A DNA stretch of 64,000 nucleotides from Isoetes taiwanensis (GCA_021234155.1 JAJEKV010000003.1:25958233-26022232); one strand, 5' to 3'. Counted from the stretch's first letter, positions 11,396 through 24,175 are shown. Translations and numbers: made by a program. Notes: generated from the sequence alone by a model not told the origin.

Positions 11396-13090
11396 GCTGC
11401 GGATTTTCCTCGGGCTAAAAGACCACTCCGTGGAAATTTTTAGCTAAAAACCACCGGGTTTCTTTGTGCAAATCCAGATAAATTGCGCCACGCGGGATCG
11501 AAGCCATTTTGGTGTTGTTTTGGCATAAACAACACTTCTCAGACAACAAAACAACCTGCGGACCAAAAATTGGGGTCAATGTGTTTTTAGGGTCAAAAGT
11601 CGGTTTTAAATTTGTCCCGGCCCGCCGATTCAGATCTAAGAGTCAGCAGATTGGTGATCCCCGCCTCGATCACCAAGTCCGAATACGCCTCGCTGATCTA
11701 AATATTTTTATTTTTTTTCTAAGGTCCCCTTTTTTTTAACGGATTCATGGAATTCGGCATCGGCTCGCATGGTGATCCCCGTGATTCATGCGACGATGCC
11801 GCCCCTCCCGGATCACCATCCGCGTGACAAAATTTCTTTTTTTTTTTTTGCTTCTCTAAGGGTCAAAGGTCGGGTTTTTTAAATTTGTCCCGTGACGCCG
11901 ATGGTGATCCCTGGAAGCGGGACTACCAAGCCCGCGAATGTCGTCCTCCCGATCACTATCTCGCTGGACGAATATTTTTATTTTTTCTCTAAGGATCCCC
12001 CTCGCTTTTTTTATCTCCGAGTATGAGATCCCGAGATCTTCAGATCGCCCGCGCCTGTGATCACCATGTGATATCGCCCTCCGTAATCACCATCCGTTTG
12101 ACGAAATCTTTTTTATTTTGTTTCTCTAAGGGTCTAAGGTCGGGTTTTTTTTAAATTTCTTCCCATCCGGCTTGGGATGGTGATCCCCGGAGATAGTGGG
12201 AGCTCGGGTGGATCCCCGGCCCCGATCACCAAGCCCTAATATCACCAAGTCTTCAAGGGATGCCGCCCTCCCGATCACCATCTCGGACGAAATATTTTTT
12301 ATTTCTTTTTTTTCTAAGGGTCCCTCAGTTTTTCTTTCTTAAATTTCTCCCCGAGCTCTCAAGATAGGATCTTAATGATCTGCATCGCCCCGCATGGTGA
12401 TCCCTGCTCTTTCAGATCACCATCTCGGGCGATGCTGCCCTCCCGTCACCATCCGGGTGGACATAATCTTTTTATTTTTGTTTCTACAGATCGGCGTCGG
12501 GTTTTTAATGACTTCGTCAAGTTGATGGTGATCTCGGAGGGCGTCATGATTGGTGATCCCCACGGATATCATTGCCCGCTGGAGCGTTGCCCTCCTCGGG
12601 ATTTCCATCTCGCTGGACGAAATATTTTTATTTTATTTTTTTCAAAGGTCCCTTTTGTAATTTCTCCCGAGTCTCAGAGTGGTGATCCCGAGGATCTGCA
12701 GATTCTCGCGATGGTGGATCCCCGGCCTCCCGATCACTACCGGCGCATGTCAGTTCTCCCAAATCACCATCCGGGCGGAGGGAATCTGTTTTATTTCTTT
12801 TTGTTTCTCCAAGGGTGTAAGGCCGGTTTTGAAAGCGAAACTGCTCCTGAGATGGGGAGGAGACCGCTGGCTTGCGGATTCCGCCACCAAGTCTGCCACA
12901 TGCTGGCCCCTCCTGGGATCCCCATGTCACACTAAATATTTTTTATTTTTTTTCTAAGGTCTCCTTTTTTTTATTCTCCGAGCCTCTGCATGGTGATCCT
13001 GAGGGATTATTGTTTCCATGGTGATCCCGCCTCCCGATCACCGGCCATGAAAGCTGCCCCTCCCGATCACCATCCTGGGCTAGACTTTAA
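11396..13090. repeat. ~300-bp tandem array with GGTGATCCC/GATCACC motifs, copy B (5-6 units)
   Basis: The T-rich marker followed by CTCTAAGGGT or similar recurs near 11835, 12110, 12470, 12785 and 13095, spaced about 275-360 bp. A partial, more diverged unit starts at about 11400. Paired GGTGATCC and GATCACC words occur in every unit (for example 11653/11675, 11768/11810, 11901/11952, 12176/12223, 12395/12414). It directly precedes direct-repeat block B, as array A precedes block A. Confidence 0.8.
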
Positions 13091-13159
13091 CTCTTTTTTA
13101 CTTTTGTTTCTCTAAGGGTCGAAGGTTCTTTTATTTTAAATTTCTCTCCTCCCAAGAAC

Positions 13160-15157
13160 TGGGGATCCCTAAGGTGTTCAAATTTGGGGATCCCGTAGGG
13201 GTTCAAATCTCAGAGTGCCTGGTTTCAATGGTTGGGAAAGGATTGAATGGTTTGTTTTGCAAATGACTAATAGTGGGATCCAAATTGGAAAAATGAAGAG
13301 TGTTCAAAGAGAGAAGTGAAAAGCAAATTACTTTCCAATTAACCAAACAGAGTGATTTGATCTACAATTTCAAATAGAGGGGACAATTTCATATGTTCTC
13401 GAACAAAATCGTGGACCATTCAAAGATCAACCGGCTCACCACCTCTAGAAAAGTACCGCAAAGTAGAAAAGTCGATTTTCTAGTAAAGGACACGTACTAC
13501 TTAACTTCTGCAGAATCAACTTAAAGCCAGCCCTCAAAATTGTCTCAGTGTCTTCTTTGGCAAACTAACTCCGCTTTAATCACCATCCGAGGTAAGTAGA
13601 TTTTAAGTGGGGTAATCTCTACCAAAACAAAACAAGACTATTATCACTCACATCATTCTCTTTGGTCAGACATCTCCATGAATTTTGAACATGTCCAGTC
13701 AACATAGATGCCACAGCCCCGGGTTGTTGTGTTGCTGTGTGGAGCTTCCATCGAATACAAGGTGCATTATGCAACATGCCTCATGCTTCCACTTCATGAA
13801 TACACTCACTTAAGAACCCCGCAAGTCAAGTCATTAGAATACGATTGAAAACATAGATTGAATAGATTGAAATTGGCAAAAGGCAATACCATTGAAGGTG
13901 ATGAACCCTGACCGAAGCATGGAGGGGTTCGGAGTAGAACGGAAATGCGTATGGGCAAGGCTTTCAAAGCTTCGCATGCCAAAGGATCAGCCTACCAAAA
14001 ATGAACAACAAGTTCGCCGGCCACCGCGAAACACTAGCCGCAATAAGTTCAAACTATAACTAGCAATGCAATAAAAGAATTTGAGTCCTTAAATCCCAAA
14101 TTACTCCAGTGCTAACCGGATGTAGTAGAACCGTGCATACTAGATTTTCCAATGCTACTTCACCAAACTGACCCCTCGGAATTAGCTTCACAACCGCCAT
14201 AGGAAAGACACAGCCCTAGTTTCGGACCATTTAGGAAATCGCACTCAAAAGTGCCAGGGTGCGTGAGGACATGGTGACAAATGCTTTTGGGCCGGAATTG
14301 AGTGTGCAAGAACCCCGCCAAAGCTGAATTTAGCTTACCATGCAAGAAATAAAACAAGGACAATACACTTTACAAGAATAAGCTCCTCCTAAGCAGCTTC
14401 CAAGACGATCTCGAATCCTCACAAACCTAGGGCACCGGAATAGTGGAGAATTTGAGGGTCACCGTGAGATGGGAATTCAACATCGATGGATTTGTCAGCC
14501 CACCTTCAACGTAGAGGACTTTGGACCACAATTGGATAATTTAGAAAAATTTAAACCGCCAAAGCCCCTTCTAATCCCTCCATTATCCGACATTAGAGCT
14601 TCAAAGAAGTAGATCCAAAGACATACAAATACCATATTTTTTATTCTTGTTTCGGGTCGGGGAGTCGCATTCATTTGGTGTGCTCATCCTCTCATTCTTC
14701 ATGCACAATCTCGTTTGACATCCGGACTGCGATCCTCCTCGACCTCGGGCACAAAGTCCGGGCTTCCTTGGGGTACCCCTCGCCGAAGTTGGGGTGTTCA
14801 ATTTGGGGTTTTGGGAGGAGGGAACTCAAAATCACGGTTCTCATAGCCTCTATCTCCTCGCGATTCACATCATCATCGCCCAATTGGCGCTGTTTAGAGC
14901 CTTCCAAATCAACAAACAAAAACCTTATCTTCCAAATTGCCATGTCAGTTCTAACTTGCCTTGATCTCCTTTATCCGCTTCTTCCCTATTCACGCTTTTG
15001 GCCTCCCTTTCTCCTCAGCACTTGTGCTTATAAACTCTCGCTTCTTCGAAGTCGCGTTATTTCGTTAGCGTCGAGGGCGCATTTGGTCACCGCTCATGCC
15101 ACGCCTACCGCCACGCCTTTGCCTTCAAGTTTTCTCGGTCGCGATTGTGGCTGAATT
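13160..15157 (+). repeat. Direct repeat block, copy B (LTR-like)
   Basis: Collinear with 7030-8985. The TATAAA is at 15029-15034. The end of homology (GTGGCTGAATTT, about 15157) matches that of copy A. Long blocks keep identical order, while indels of a few bases occur about every 15-25 bp. Confidence 0.75.
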
Positions 15158-16115
15158 TGAAGTCGGATCAAGAGATCTCAACTTCTGTCTTCCGGTAATC
15201 TCTAAACACTCACCTCAGCCTTTATTCTGGGAATTCACCCCTTGGCGGATCCGGAACTCAAATTTTCCCATAACTCATGCACCCCCGAACCTCGCGTGGA
15301 TTCTCCGTCAATTTTTCGTCAGATTTTGCCGCACACGACTTGGCAACGCTTATTTTCACCGAAGCCGATCATACCGTAATCCTTTCAAAAATCTTGAGTT
15401 GCCAATTTCACTTGGCACTTTTGAAGTATTCAACCCTACTTTTCGGGGCTGGCCCTCATCCCTCATCTCAGATTTTTGGGCATTTTGTTTCACATCTCTG
15501 CATTTCCTTCCTATTGACCATCGACCAACCTCGGGCCTCGCGTTAGGTTAACCTTCGTATTAACCTCCTAAGCTCTCAAGCCGCTCTTAATTTTTTTCTT
15601 GTTCTGGATTGAACCTCTTGGTCGGATCTCAATCCCAAAGGAGAGCCTTTTGAAGCAGCTTCTAAGTACTGCACTGCTTTCTATTCCCCATTCCGCAGAC
15701 CGCATCGACAGAGGCTAATTTCGAAAGCTAATCGACTCTCCACCATCTCAAATAACACTCCCGGGTTAAAATAAGCTTTTAATATAATAAAAAATGCACT
15801 GGCCATTGCTTTTGCAAAGATACCCTTACCTTTAAATAGTCACTAGATGCATATGTGCTAATACCGGGTGGATTCGGGTAATCGGCCCTTCCGCCAGACG
15901 CCTGGAAAGGGCACCATTCTTGGCTTAATGTAGTTCAGACATAGCCATCGCCAGATTCTTCCTCCCAATCCTCAACAGAACGTGGGCTTAATTCCCTCTT
16001 GGGGCTCTGGTGACGTAATAACTGGGCGGTTTCCGATAACACCAGCCATGCATACAAAGAATGAGGCATTAACACCAAACCAGCATTTCATTGCACCATA
16101 CGGATGGTCCAGCTC
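15158..16115. other. No recognisable gene
   Basis: Open stretches of about 90-150 codons (15096-15551) show no recognisable motif and overlap the end of repeat block B. I could not assign any family. Confidence 0.4.
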
Positions 16116-16119
16116 GCCA

Positions 16120-16608
16120 CGTTAGCAGGATCCCCGGAGACATTTTCACCTAAAAAGTCCTCGCGGGGATCCGTGAGGGCAAAGATATTCCCGCCCCCGA
16201 TATCGCCATGGTGGTATCCCTGAGGTCGGATAACCTAGCGACATCGGGCGTCGAGCATCGGCCGAGCGATGGTGATCCCGGAGGAGGGGATCAGCACTGG
16301 GCTTGATTCGGATCCTGAGGAGGGATTCACCACTTACCGGCGCTGGAAGACGCCACGCATGGGGATCCCTGAGGCCGGGATCATGCATGGTGGTGATTCC
16401 CGGAACGGCGGACCGTAGGCGGGAACACTCACGGACGGCTCCGGATGTGGAAGTTTGACGTCGAGATTGGTGCCCCCTCACGTGCCGCATTTGAAACTGA
16501 GGGGCCCGAACGGGTTCCTACGAGCCCTGGTGGTGACATCGAGGCCGGTGGCTTTATCTCCTGATCCCCCCAAACCGTGGTGTAAGAATTATCTTTGAGC
16601 CAGTTTCA
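16120..16608. mobile_element. Third GGTGATCCC-rich stretch, possible copia LTR end
   Basis: About ten GGATCC or GGTGATCC-type words (near 16128, 16165, 16210, 16270, 16310, 16360, 16380), as in the arrays at 6.3 and 11.4 kb but without the T-rich marker. It is followed at 16612 by a copia-type primer binding site. If that site is real, this stretch would be the right part of a 5' LTR ending GTTTCA at 16608. The left LTR boundary was not found. Confidence 0.4.
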
Positions 16609-16611
16609 ATA

Positions 16612-16625
16612 TGGTATCAGAGCCA
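16612..16625 (+). other. Primer binding site (initiator tRNA-Met type)
   Basis: TGGTATCAGAGCCA is the standard plant Ty1/copia primer binding site, complementary to the 3' end of initiator tRNA-Met. It sits 3 bp after a CA dinucleotide that would end the LTR. No copia gag or pol follows, so this is a solo or gutted element. Confidence 0.7.
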
Positions 16626-16629
16626 AGTT

Positions 16630-18900
16630 CCTTACAAGTCTATAAGAATTGATTTTGTGATGATGCAAAAGCAAAAGCAGAAAGTCGTAGCTATTGAGCA
16701 AAAATATAGGCCGACTTCGAAAAGTCATATCTCCCTTAATATAGGTCGGATTTGGGTGATTGAAAATTTGCTAGTAAGATCTCAGAGTCTAGTTTAAGCA
16801 ACAAAAATTAGTGGAAAGGAATAAGTACTTCTTGCATTATGAAAATTTTAGTGACTGATGAGAAAAGAAGGGTAGTTGTTGATAATAAACTATATCTTCT
16901 TGATACATGTTAGGATTAAAACTTGCACAATGATCATTATAAATAGAAGTGAAGGTTTTGTAGAGCTGGTTATTTTGTTTTTTTTTTTTATGGTAAAAGG
17001 AATTGTCTCTTTTTATAGTAAAAAGGTAAAACGCCAATTCATACAAGAAAAGAACAAAAAAAAAACGAGGGATAAACTTTCAGATGACCTGTCTCTCTTA
17101 ATGTAAGTCGAATTGAGATGATTGAAGGTTTTATGGAAAGTTAATGAAGTCTACTTTCAGATATAACAGTTTTCAATGAAAAGCATATGTAGTTTTTGAG
17201 TTATTGTAATTTGAGTAGCCAAATCTATTTTATTACCGTAATAACAAAGGGATAATATTTTGGTAAGTATTCAGTTTCGTTTAACAAAAGGTAGTCTTCT
17301 GGCTGATTTGCTTTTGGTAATCTTTTGATACATCTATTGAATTTGGAAAGTTTAATGAGATTATTATAGATAGCATTTGTGGATTTCCTCTGACATAGTA
17401 TCTTATTCTGCCAACTACACCAAAGTTCTAGGGATTTAAAGGCGATGTACATCGTGAATATGCAGTCTTCGATTTTTGTTATGAGTTTCACAGATTCAAA
17501 AAACACAGCCATTATAAGTCTGTATTGTTTTGCTTTTGTGTGGTGCTTGTTACAGAGTTTACTGTTATAATATCTATGAGTAAGTGATTCATAATTGTTC
17601 TATATATAGTGATATGATGAGTCTGTTTTAGAATTTATGTAACTAATAGATGTGGAATGAATAAGATAGTTGATAGTATATATATGAGATGGTATAGTGG
17701 GAGTAAAAAATAAGTGATAATATTTGTCACGAACATGGCGACAATGTCGACCAATATCTTTCTTAATGAATCACATATCCAGAATTATGTTGAAAATGTA
17801 AGTTTATCATAGATAATCTATATATAGTACTAAAATCGAAATAAGATGACAACAGCGCCGATCTTGTCCTAAGGCTGATTTTGCTGTGTTTCATAATTTT
17901 CATTTTTAAATGTAAGATTACTTTAATCTTTTGTAACCTATCTTGACAAATTGGAGCTTGTAACCTCTATAAGAAAAATGAATGGTTGAGATTAGCTTTG
18001 AAAGGGCACACATTTTGGTCGCTCATTTTCTTAATGCATTGGATGCATTTGGATTTGCATCAGGAATCGCCAGACAATCAGATTCGCTTATGGCAGAGTT
18101 ATATTAGCAAATAAAAGACGGGCAAGCCTCGGATATTTTTTTTAAGGTAATAGGAAATGTTTTTCTTCCCTCTTTCCATTTTTATGACTTAAATGTCTTC
18201 CTCGATTCATTTCGTAGTTGAAGTATGTGTTTCACTTTTGTAAGCAACCTTAGGGTTTGGATTGTAGTTGTGTTGATCGGCTATGGGTCGGATGCGTGTT
18301 GAAATGTAGCCGTCACCATTTAAAACCAAGTCCGCTATTGAGCATTTTCATGGCCAATCATCGTGGCAGCTATATAAAACCCAATGAAAACATCTCGCTA
18401 TGAATCCATGTCTCATTGACCAATTTGTAGCAATGTGATTTTATTATCAAAACCGCCAAGCCGTAAGTTACCTGCCATGCTTATGGTAATGCGAATTCTT
18501 CTCCTGTATTTGTTTCCTATTTTGCAACTTGCTAGGTTTAAAGATTAACAAGTATGCCATCGAAAAATGATTTACTTTTCTCTTTCAATTTAACGTGTTT
18601 TAGATAATTAGTTCATTGAGGCTCTGGAAATTGGCTCTTTTACCGCAGGAATCGACTGGCTATCGAATGAGACGCACTTTTCAAGAAATAGGCAATGGGA
18701 AATAGATCGTAGATTTAAACCCTCATTAATTGAATGCAAAAATCCTAAGGCGAGACCTCAATGGTCCCTCAATGTGTACCATTTAGACAGAGATGTGTAG
18801 TGTATGTACCGCTAATTAAGGTTTGTTTCAGCGTAAAAGATGATGTACTCATTACTTTTCGGCCGAAAAAAGAAGTCACATGTTTGTTGGGACAAGTTTC
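16630..18900. other. AT-rich stretch without recognised genes
   Basis: No conserved motif, long open frame or repeat seen on either strand. It may hold the non-coding interior of a copia-type element, given the primer binding site at its left edge. Confidence 0.45.
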
Positions 18901-18924
18901 TCTTAACCGCATGATCATATAGTT

Positions 18925-19700
18925 GTCAAATGAAGATGCATTACTTATCTATGATAACATGTGCAAGAATGGAGTGAGCTACACCTTTCTATAACACTTG
19001 TCGAAAGTACCGAGAAACCCATGCATTGTGGAGAGAAGACTCATGCCTATATGATTAATAGTGCAGAGGGGATAAAGGCATTGATATTACAATAGTTTGG
19101 CATTTATACACTAAATGCTTGAGCATGCCGATGCTTGTAGTGTGTCTTTGATAGGATGCTTGAAGATATGTAGTATCTTTGGAATGCTATCATAAGTGGG
19201 TATATAGGAGTGGGGAAGCTTATGTTGTTTTAAGTTATTTTGCATTTTATGCGTAGAAGAATGCAAGCCAAACGTTAGAAAAATATCCTCGCCAAGTTCG
19301 TAAGGCATGTGCCAATTGTGCGTAAAAGGAGATGGTACCGTGCTTCGGGCAAACTCTAGGGGAAAGATGTGTGCTTTGAATACGCTATAAGCATCCACCT
19401 CAAACCTGTAAAGAAAGTGGGCATGAGATGAACATATTTAGGGCGACTTTTGCAAATGCATGCAAATGGGAAGTGATTACCCATGCTCACCAAGTCTTTT
19501 AACAAGATGCCATATATCAATGAAGGAGATACCTTGGAATGCTTTGATATTTGCATGTGGATTAATGGATGGAGAGTTTGGTTCTCGATATTTTGCTACC
19601 ATGCAAGATGAGAAGGATTCGGTGACCAACATTGTTTGCAACAGAAAGGTTGGCTGCTTGGAGTTTTACAAACCCCCACCGTAACTCTTCAAGACAAGCC
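18925..19700 (+). pseudogene. PPR (pentatricopeptide repeat) protein pseudogene
   Basis: Frame-shifting translation gives the alternating helices of plant PLS-class PPR proteins: YDNMCKNGVSYTF (near 18945), KTHAYMI (near 19045), VFDRML, then WNAIISGYIGVG (19170-19215), and later IPWNALIFACGLMDGE (19530-19575). In organelle-targeted PPR proteins such repeats bind RNA for editing or splicing. At least four frame changes and several stops are present, and no DYW or E domain is seen downstream. Loss is certain in this reading, but the parent family is clear from the SWNA-IxGY motif pair. Confidence 0.7.
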
Positions 19701-19849
19701 ACCACGTAAAAGGGAAAATAGGGAGGGGAATGCATGGTCATGGTCATCCACAAAAGGATTGGTGCCTAATGAAATGGATAGCAAGGGGAACTCCAGATCA
19801 TCACAAAGGAGTACATCATCAATAGGGCATTGCACATTCTAAGACAACC

Positions 19850-20628
19850 GCAACAATACCACACAATACCATTGATTCTATTAATAATGGCAAGTGGGAA
19901 TTCTTTTCCCCCTTTTGTGCTTTGTGGTCTTAGATTTATATACTATATTGCCCATTACATCACATGATTTTCACACCCATTGACCATTGTCACCGCCAGT
20001 TTTAGATTTGTGGACTCAAATAAAGAAGACAATGGCTGGCAACCCCAGAAATTGTTTAGAACAACGTCATGGAGCCTATGTTAAGGCTCTTATTCGCTGT
20101 AAAGAACTATATCGCATTGTTGTGCACTCTTTGCTTTAACCAGGGTTTTTGTGAATTCAAGCCTCTGCTTTTTGCTTTTTCCAAATCATGAAATGCACTT
20201 TTATTCATTCTTTTCTATATTTGCTTGCAGAGTTAATTGTTTTAGCGGCTGCGCCGCATTGTTCTCGCATTGCCTCTACTTTTTCTCAACCCATTTGTTT
20301 CTCTCTGCTTGTTAGCATTCTTTTGTTCTTTTGGCATTGTGATTGCTCCTCGGAGCTCTGTGGTTTTGCTCTCATGCATCTAAGAGTTTTCTATTAGTTG
20401 GAGCTTAAACTATGAGGTGATCTCCTCTCTAAATCAAATCAGCATTTTCGCAACCTATTCTAGTCAGAAGTTGAAATCCATAGTCTTGTTTCTTTAGGAT
20501 TGGCTTAAGCACAAGACCGTGACTTCATTTGTGCTGCTGTGAAATGGTCTACTCTTTAACATGGATGGAAACGATTTATGGCAGATTAAAGTGTCGTGGT
20601 GTGCATTTTTCTTCCTACTATTATCTTC
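19850..20628. other. No recognisable gene
   Basis: Flank of the LTR retrotransposon. No motif or repeat recognised. Confidence 0.4.
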
Positions 20629-20633
20629 ATGTT
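20629..20633. repeat. Target site duplication, left (ATGTT)
   Basis: ATGTT immediately precedes the 5' LTR and recurs at 31676-31680 immediately after the 3' LTR. A five-base duplication is normal for Ty3-type integration. Confidence 0.8.
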
Positions 20634-21240
20634 TGTTAGTCTCCAGGCTTCCTCGGTACAAAGAGACTATTCATGGCTACCGAATTCACCAAGTCAAGAG
20701 CAAGGATCCACAACAAGGTGCGGGTCACCGTGGCCAAAGGCCACTTCAGTAAGACCAAAGCCGCACCAATGCAGTCAAAGCCCATCAAGAGGCGGCGCAT
20801 CGACAAGTGACGGCCCGTCACCGCCTTCGGAAAGCCCGGGCCGGGCCAAGTGATTCTAGGTAATCTCAAGAGGTACCAAAGATCCCCGGTGAAATCGCCT
20901 TCTTTTCTCGAGTCAAAAACGAAATCGTAAATAACAGTCTATATTGGGCCAAAGCACATTGTACTATATATATGAGTGACCAGCACATGAGTCGATGAGT
21001 TTTTGTGTCTTGTCTCATTTCGGGCCTTCTCTCGGTTATGCAGGAGTCATGCATCATCATTGATATCATGGTGCTTATCATTGTTGTCTCATTGTTCTTT
21101 TGTTTTCTTTTCCCTTTCCTTTGTTTTCTTGCAAATCCTCGCTACAAGGATTATATAGTCCCCTCAATTCTCCCTCAGACCCAAGGGTCCTCGGCTGTAG
21201 GGTCGCCTTTGCGTGAGTTTCCCAACCTGCACTTCAAACA
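20634..21240 (+). mobile_element. 5' LTR of the Ty3/Tat-like element
   Basis: 607 bp, starting TGTTAGTCTCC and ending TTCAAACA. A TATA box (TATATATA) lies at 20965-20973 after TTGTACTA. The shared block ATTGTTGTCTCATTGTTC lies in R/U5. Collinear with 31087-31675. Confidence 0.9.
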
Positions 21241-21264
21241 CCGGCGCGCCACCGCTGGTCCGAT
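21241..21264 (+). other. Primer binding site of the Ty3/Tat-like element
   Basis: The sequence directly after the LTR resembles the TGGCGCCCACCGTGGGGCC sites common after plant Tat-type LTRs, with small indels. Position is exact (zero bases after the terminal CA). The tRNA was not determined. Confidence 0.5.
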
Positions 21265-21999
21265 TCGATTCTTTTATTCTCGTCGCCATGTCTCTACCGC
21301 AACTTCATGCCGTAAGAACTCCTTTCCCGTGACGGCTCGCTTTGAGCCATCGCTAGGAAGCCGTCAGCTATTACGTGCTGGACCTCGGCGCGAGGACATT
21401 GAGGGAGGCCACATTCCCGCCTCGCTCGCCGGCGCCACCCACCCTCGTGGTCCTATTCGTCCCGCCTCGGCCAAGCGTGGTAAACATTGCTCACGCCTCC
21501 CTTATCACTATCAGAGCCCCATCGCTCCAATTTCAACCTTACTTTCATACCCTCAACACATGACAACATCCATCATTCTTTTCCGGCCTTACTTCTTCAC
21601 AACCATCATCTTCCTCCTGGAGGACAGGGCTATCCCAATGTCTCTTTTGTTCTCCCCAGGAATTTCTGCCTTCCCTACATTTCCCAATCACTTCCCCATA
21701 ACCTTACCGCACCTCTAAACCAGATCGGGCACCACCTCCGGGCATCACCCTCGGGCCACCCCGCTATCGTGGCTTTTCGCTGTGCACCATGCCACTTCCA
21801 ACTCCACCTCAATATCACTCTTTTAAGCTCACCTCCATTCAACCTTTTGGCAACATCGAAAGGCAAACCATTAGGACCAAAGTGCTTCAAAGCGCCCATA
21901 TGGGAGAATTTGAGGCTCGGGCCGTCTCAATGGTCATGCACAACCCTCAACCTGAAATTCCATATCTTTTTTCCACCACATCACAGAAAGCTCTCCTCA

Positions 22000-22320
22000 C
22001 CAGTCGGCTTATGTCCAATAAAAGCCAATCGGTAAGATTGGTCGTGAAATGAAAAACCGCTTTTTCACTTTATGGCACCACGGATGATGATCAACTTTAT
22101 CTCGGGCAACTCAATGACCTTTCAACAAGTATTCACCTGAGTCCTGGCTGTGGATTTTGCGTATCGACTTCACAATATCCTAGCCAAGAAACTCAAGGAG
22201 TACCCGGACACGTAGCCAGATCTTGGTCTGGTTTCTCCAAGGACTTCTCCAGCCTATCGACTTTCATGGATCAATACCTGGCGCCCAAAGACTTGAGCAA
22301 AGTTAATTCTACCCGGCTCA
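22000..22320 (+). pseudogene. Probable gag relic of the Ty3/Tat-like element
   Basis: NRFFTLYGTTDDDQLYLGQL is followed by F.KDFSSLSTFMDQYL, reminiscent of the Ty3 Gag pattern 'F...Y......L..L.Q....S..EY...F'. It lies between the primer binding site and the protease. No zinc knuckle found. The assignment rests mainly on position. Confidence 0.4.
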
Positions 22321-24049
22321 ATCACCATGTTTCTCCCTCGCGGGCGTGGCTCTCCGGCTCCCCTTTCATTCCTGGCACCATTATAGTGTTCAAGCCGAGA
22401 CCGCCGCCCAACCTCAAACACGCCACCAGTCGTATCTCGTTACATTCAAGAAATACCAAGGCCAATTTGGCAAAATGAACGTAACTCCACCAATGGCCCT
22501 CATTGTAAACGACATGCAACATGTGTAATTTCCATGTAGCTAAGAGTGCAATTCTAGTGACTACATCCTTTACACCTTTCCGCAACAAGATGGTTTATCT
22601 AAGTGCAAACCACACCTCAAAGAATACCGCATTGTCGTACCGCAACCATCGCCGGGTTTCAACCTAATCAATTCCTTTATCAACAACCGGAGCAACAACG
22701 GGACCAACACACGCCCCTTTTGATCCTTCTAAAGCTCGCAGGTTATCAACACCGAATAAATCATATACCACTACTTCCAAGATGTCCCAAACTTCCAATG
22801 TTCGTGTGCGCAGCTCTCGGGGCACAACGTACTACTCCCGGTCCGGCCCACGCTTTTACCAACTTTGGGATTAGCTAATGGCAACAAGGCCCGCTGGCCC
22901 CGTTTCTTCGGCCACTGGGCGCGCCCAATAATGTATCAACTTCAGCCTCGCCAATCACTGCATGGATCAACAAAGGTTTAAAGAAATTTTTCGTGCTCTT
23001 TAATCCTCCAAGAAAATTCAATCAGTTGGTTTGCGTCACGTCGCATCAGTAGCCACGCCTCTTTTAACCATTATTCTGAACGGCACGCAAACTCCGCCTT
23101 TGGTGGGGCCGACATACCTCAGCGAAGAGAAAGTGCGTTCACTTTGTAATCTAATTTAAAAAACTCATGCCTCTGCGCGTCATGCCTCAGTACTACCAAA
23201 GTATTCTAACCCTCAGCGTGGCAATGCGCTTTAAGGCTTCCACGCTATATTAATGTTCAGTGCCACCACCGTGAGTCGCGATAATAAGATGCACCTTCCA
23301 CATTCCCCAACTCCACGCCTCGGTATTATCCATCCTAATATGCTGTCATTTTGGTGGGTCACCTAATTCAAAGAAGTTGCTACCATTTACTACACACTAA
23401 AGCACCGTGGATCCAGATCCTTTTTCATGTGCCTCCTCGGAACCCAAGAGGGAGTCATGAAAAAATCAAAATTCCTTTAAGTTTGGCGTAAACAATTTTG
23501 AAACTATGTCCCGCTTCTCATGGACTGGGCTAATAATTCTCAATTGCCTTTGGCTAGCTGTTGCTACCTCTACACTCCACGGGTCCCATGCCACGGTGGC
23601 AACCAACAAGCTCATCCATGTCTCAGCACCGACTATAGGTGTCACACCCTCATCACGGAGCAAACTCCCAAACAAATGTAAGGTCAAAAAACTCTGGTCA
23701 GGCTCCCCATATGACACAAACCGGCTAATGGCCATATCATGCACCTCCCTTGCTACACCTCTTCTTTTCACATCAACATCTAGGTGATCTCGTATTCCCT
23801 TTAGAATTTGTGTTTTGAAGGTCATTAAGATCCTAAGATTATGAAATGTTAGTTGGTGCATCTTTTCCCGCCAAGGCCAAGAGCATCCACATCAAGCCAC
23901 CATCGCTTAGTCATCACAGATGGTCACCTCAATGGCACTTATGGACTTGAAATCGTAAGATCATTTCAGTCGACAATGCTGAACCTCCCTCGACACGATT
24001 CCGGGAGGGACGCCTTTAATATTCCATTGCTCAGCCCACCAAGGAATCT

Positions 24050-24175
24050 CCGCCTTCAATATCCTACCCCCTCAATATGTCATCCTTGGGAGAAATGACT
24101 TCGATCGTGACCAGCCGCGGGTTGCCTTACTTGACCCCACCTGGCTCCTTGCAATCGCATCCAACCCGGGTTGAT
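24050..24175 (+). pseudogene. Aspartic protease C-terminal relic
   Basis: PPQYVILG.NDFDRDQPRVALLDPTWLLA follows the retropepsin end 'YD.ILG.D.L'. The catalytic DTG/DSG was not found in any frame upstream. It precedes the RT relic by about 450 bp on the same strand. Confidence 0.5.

Noticed and set aside
21005-21718. 237-codon plus-strand open frame
   Set aside because: It begins inside the 5' LTR and runs across the LTR end and primer binding site, so it is fortuitous.
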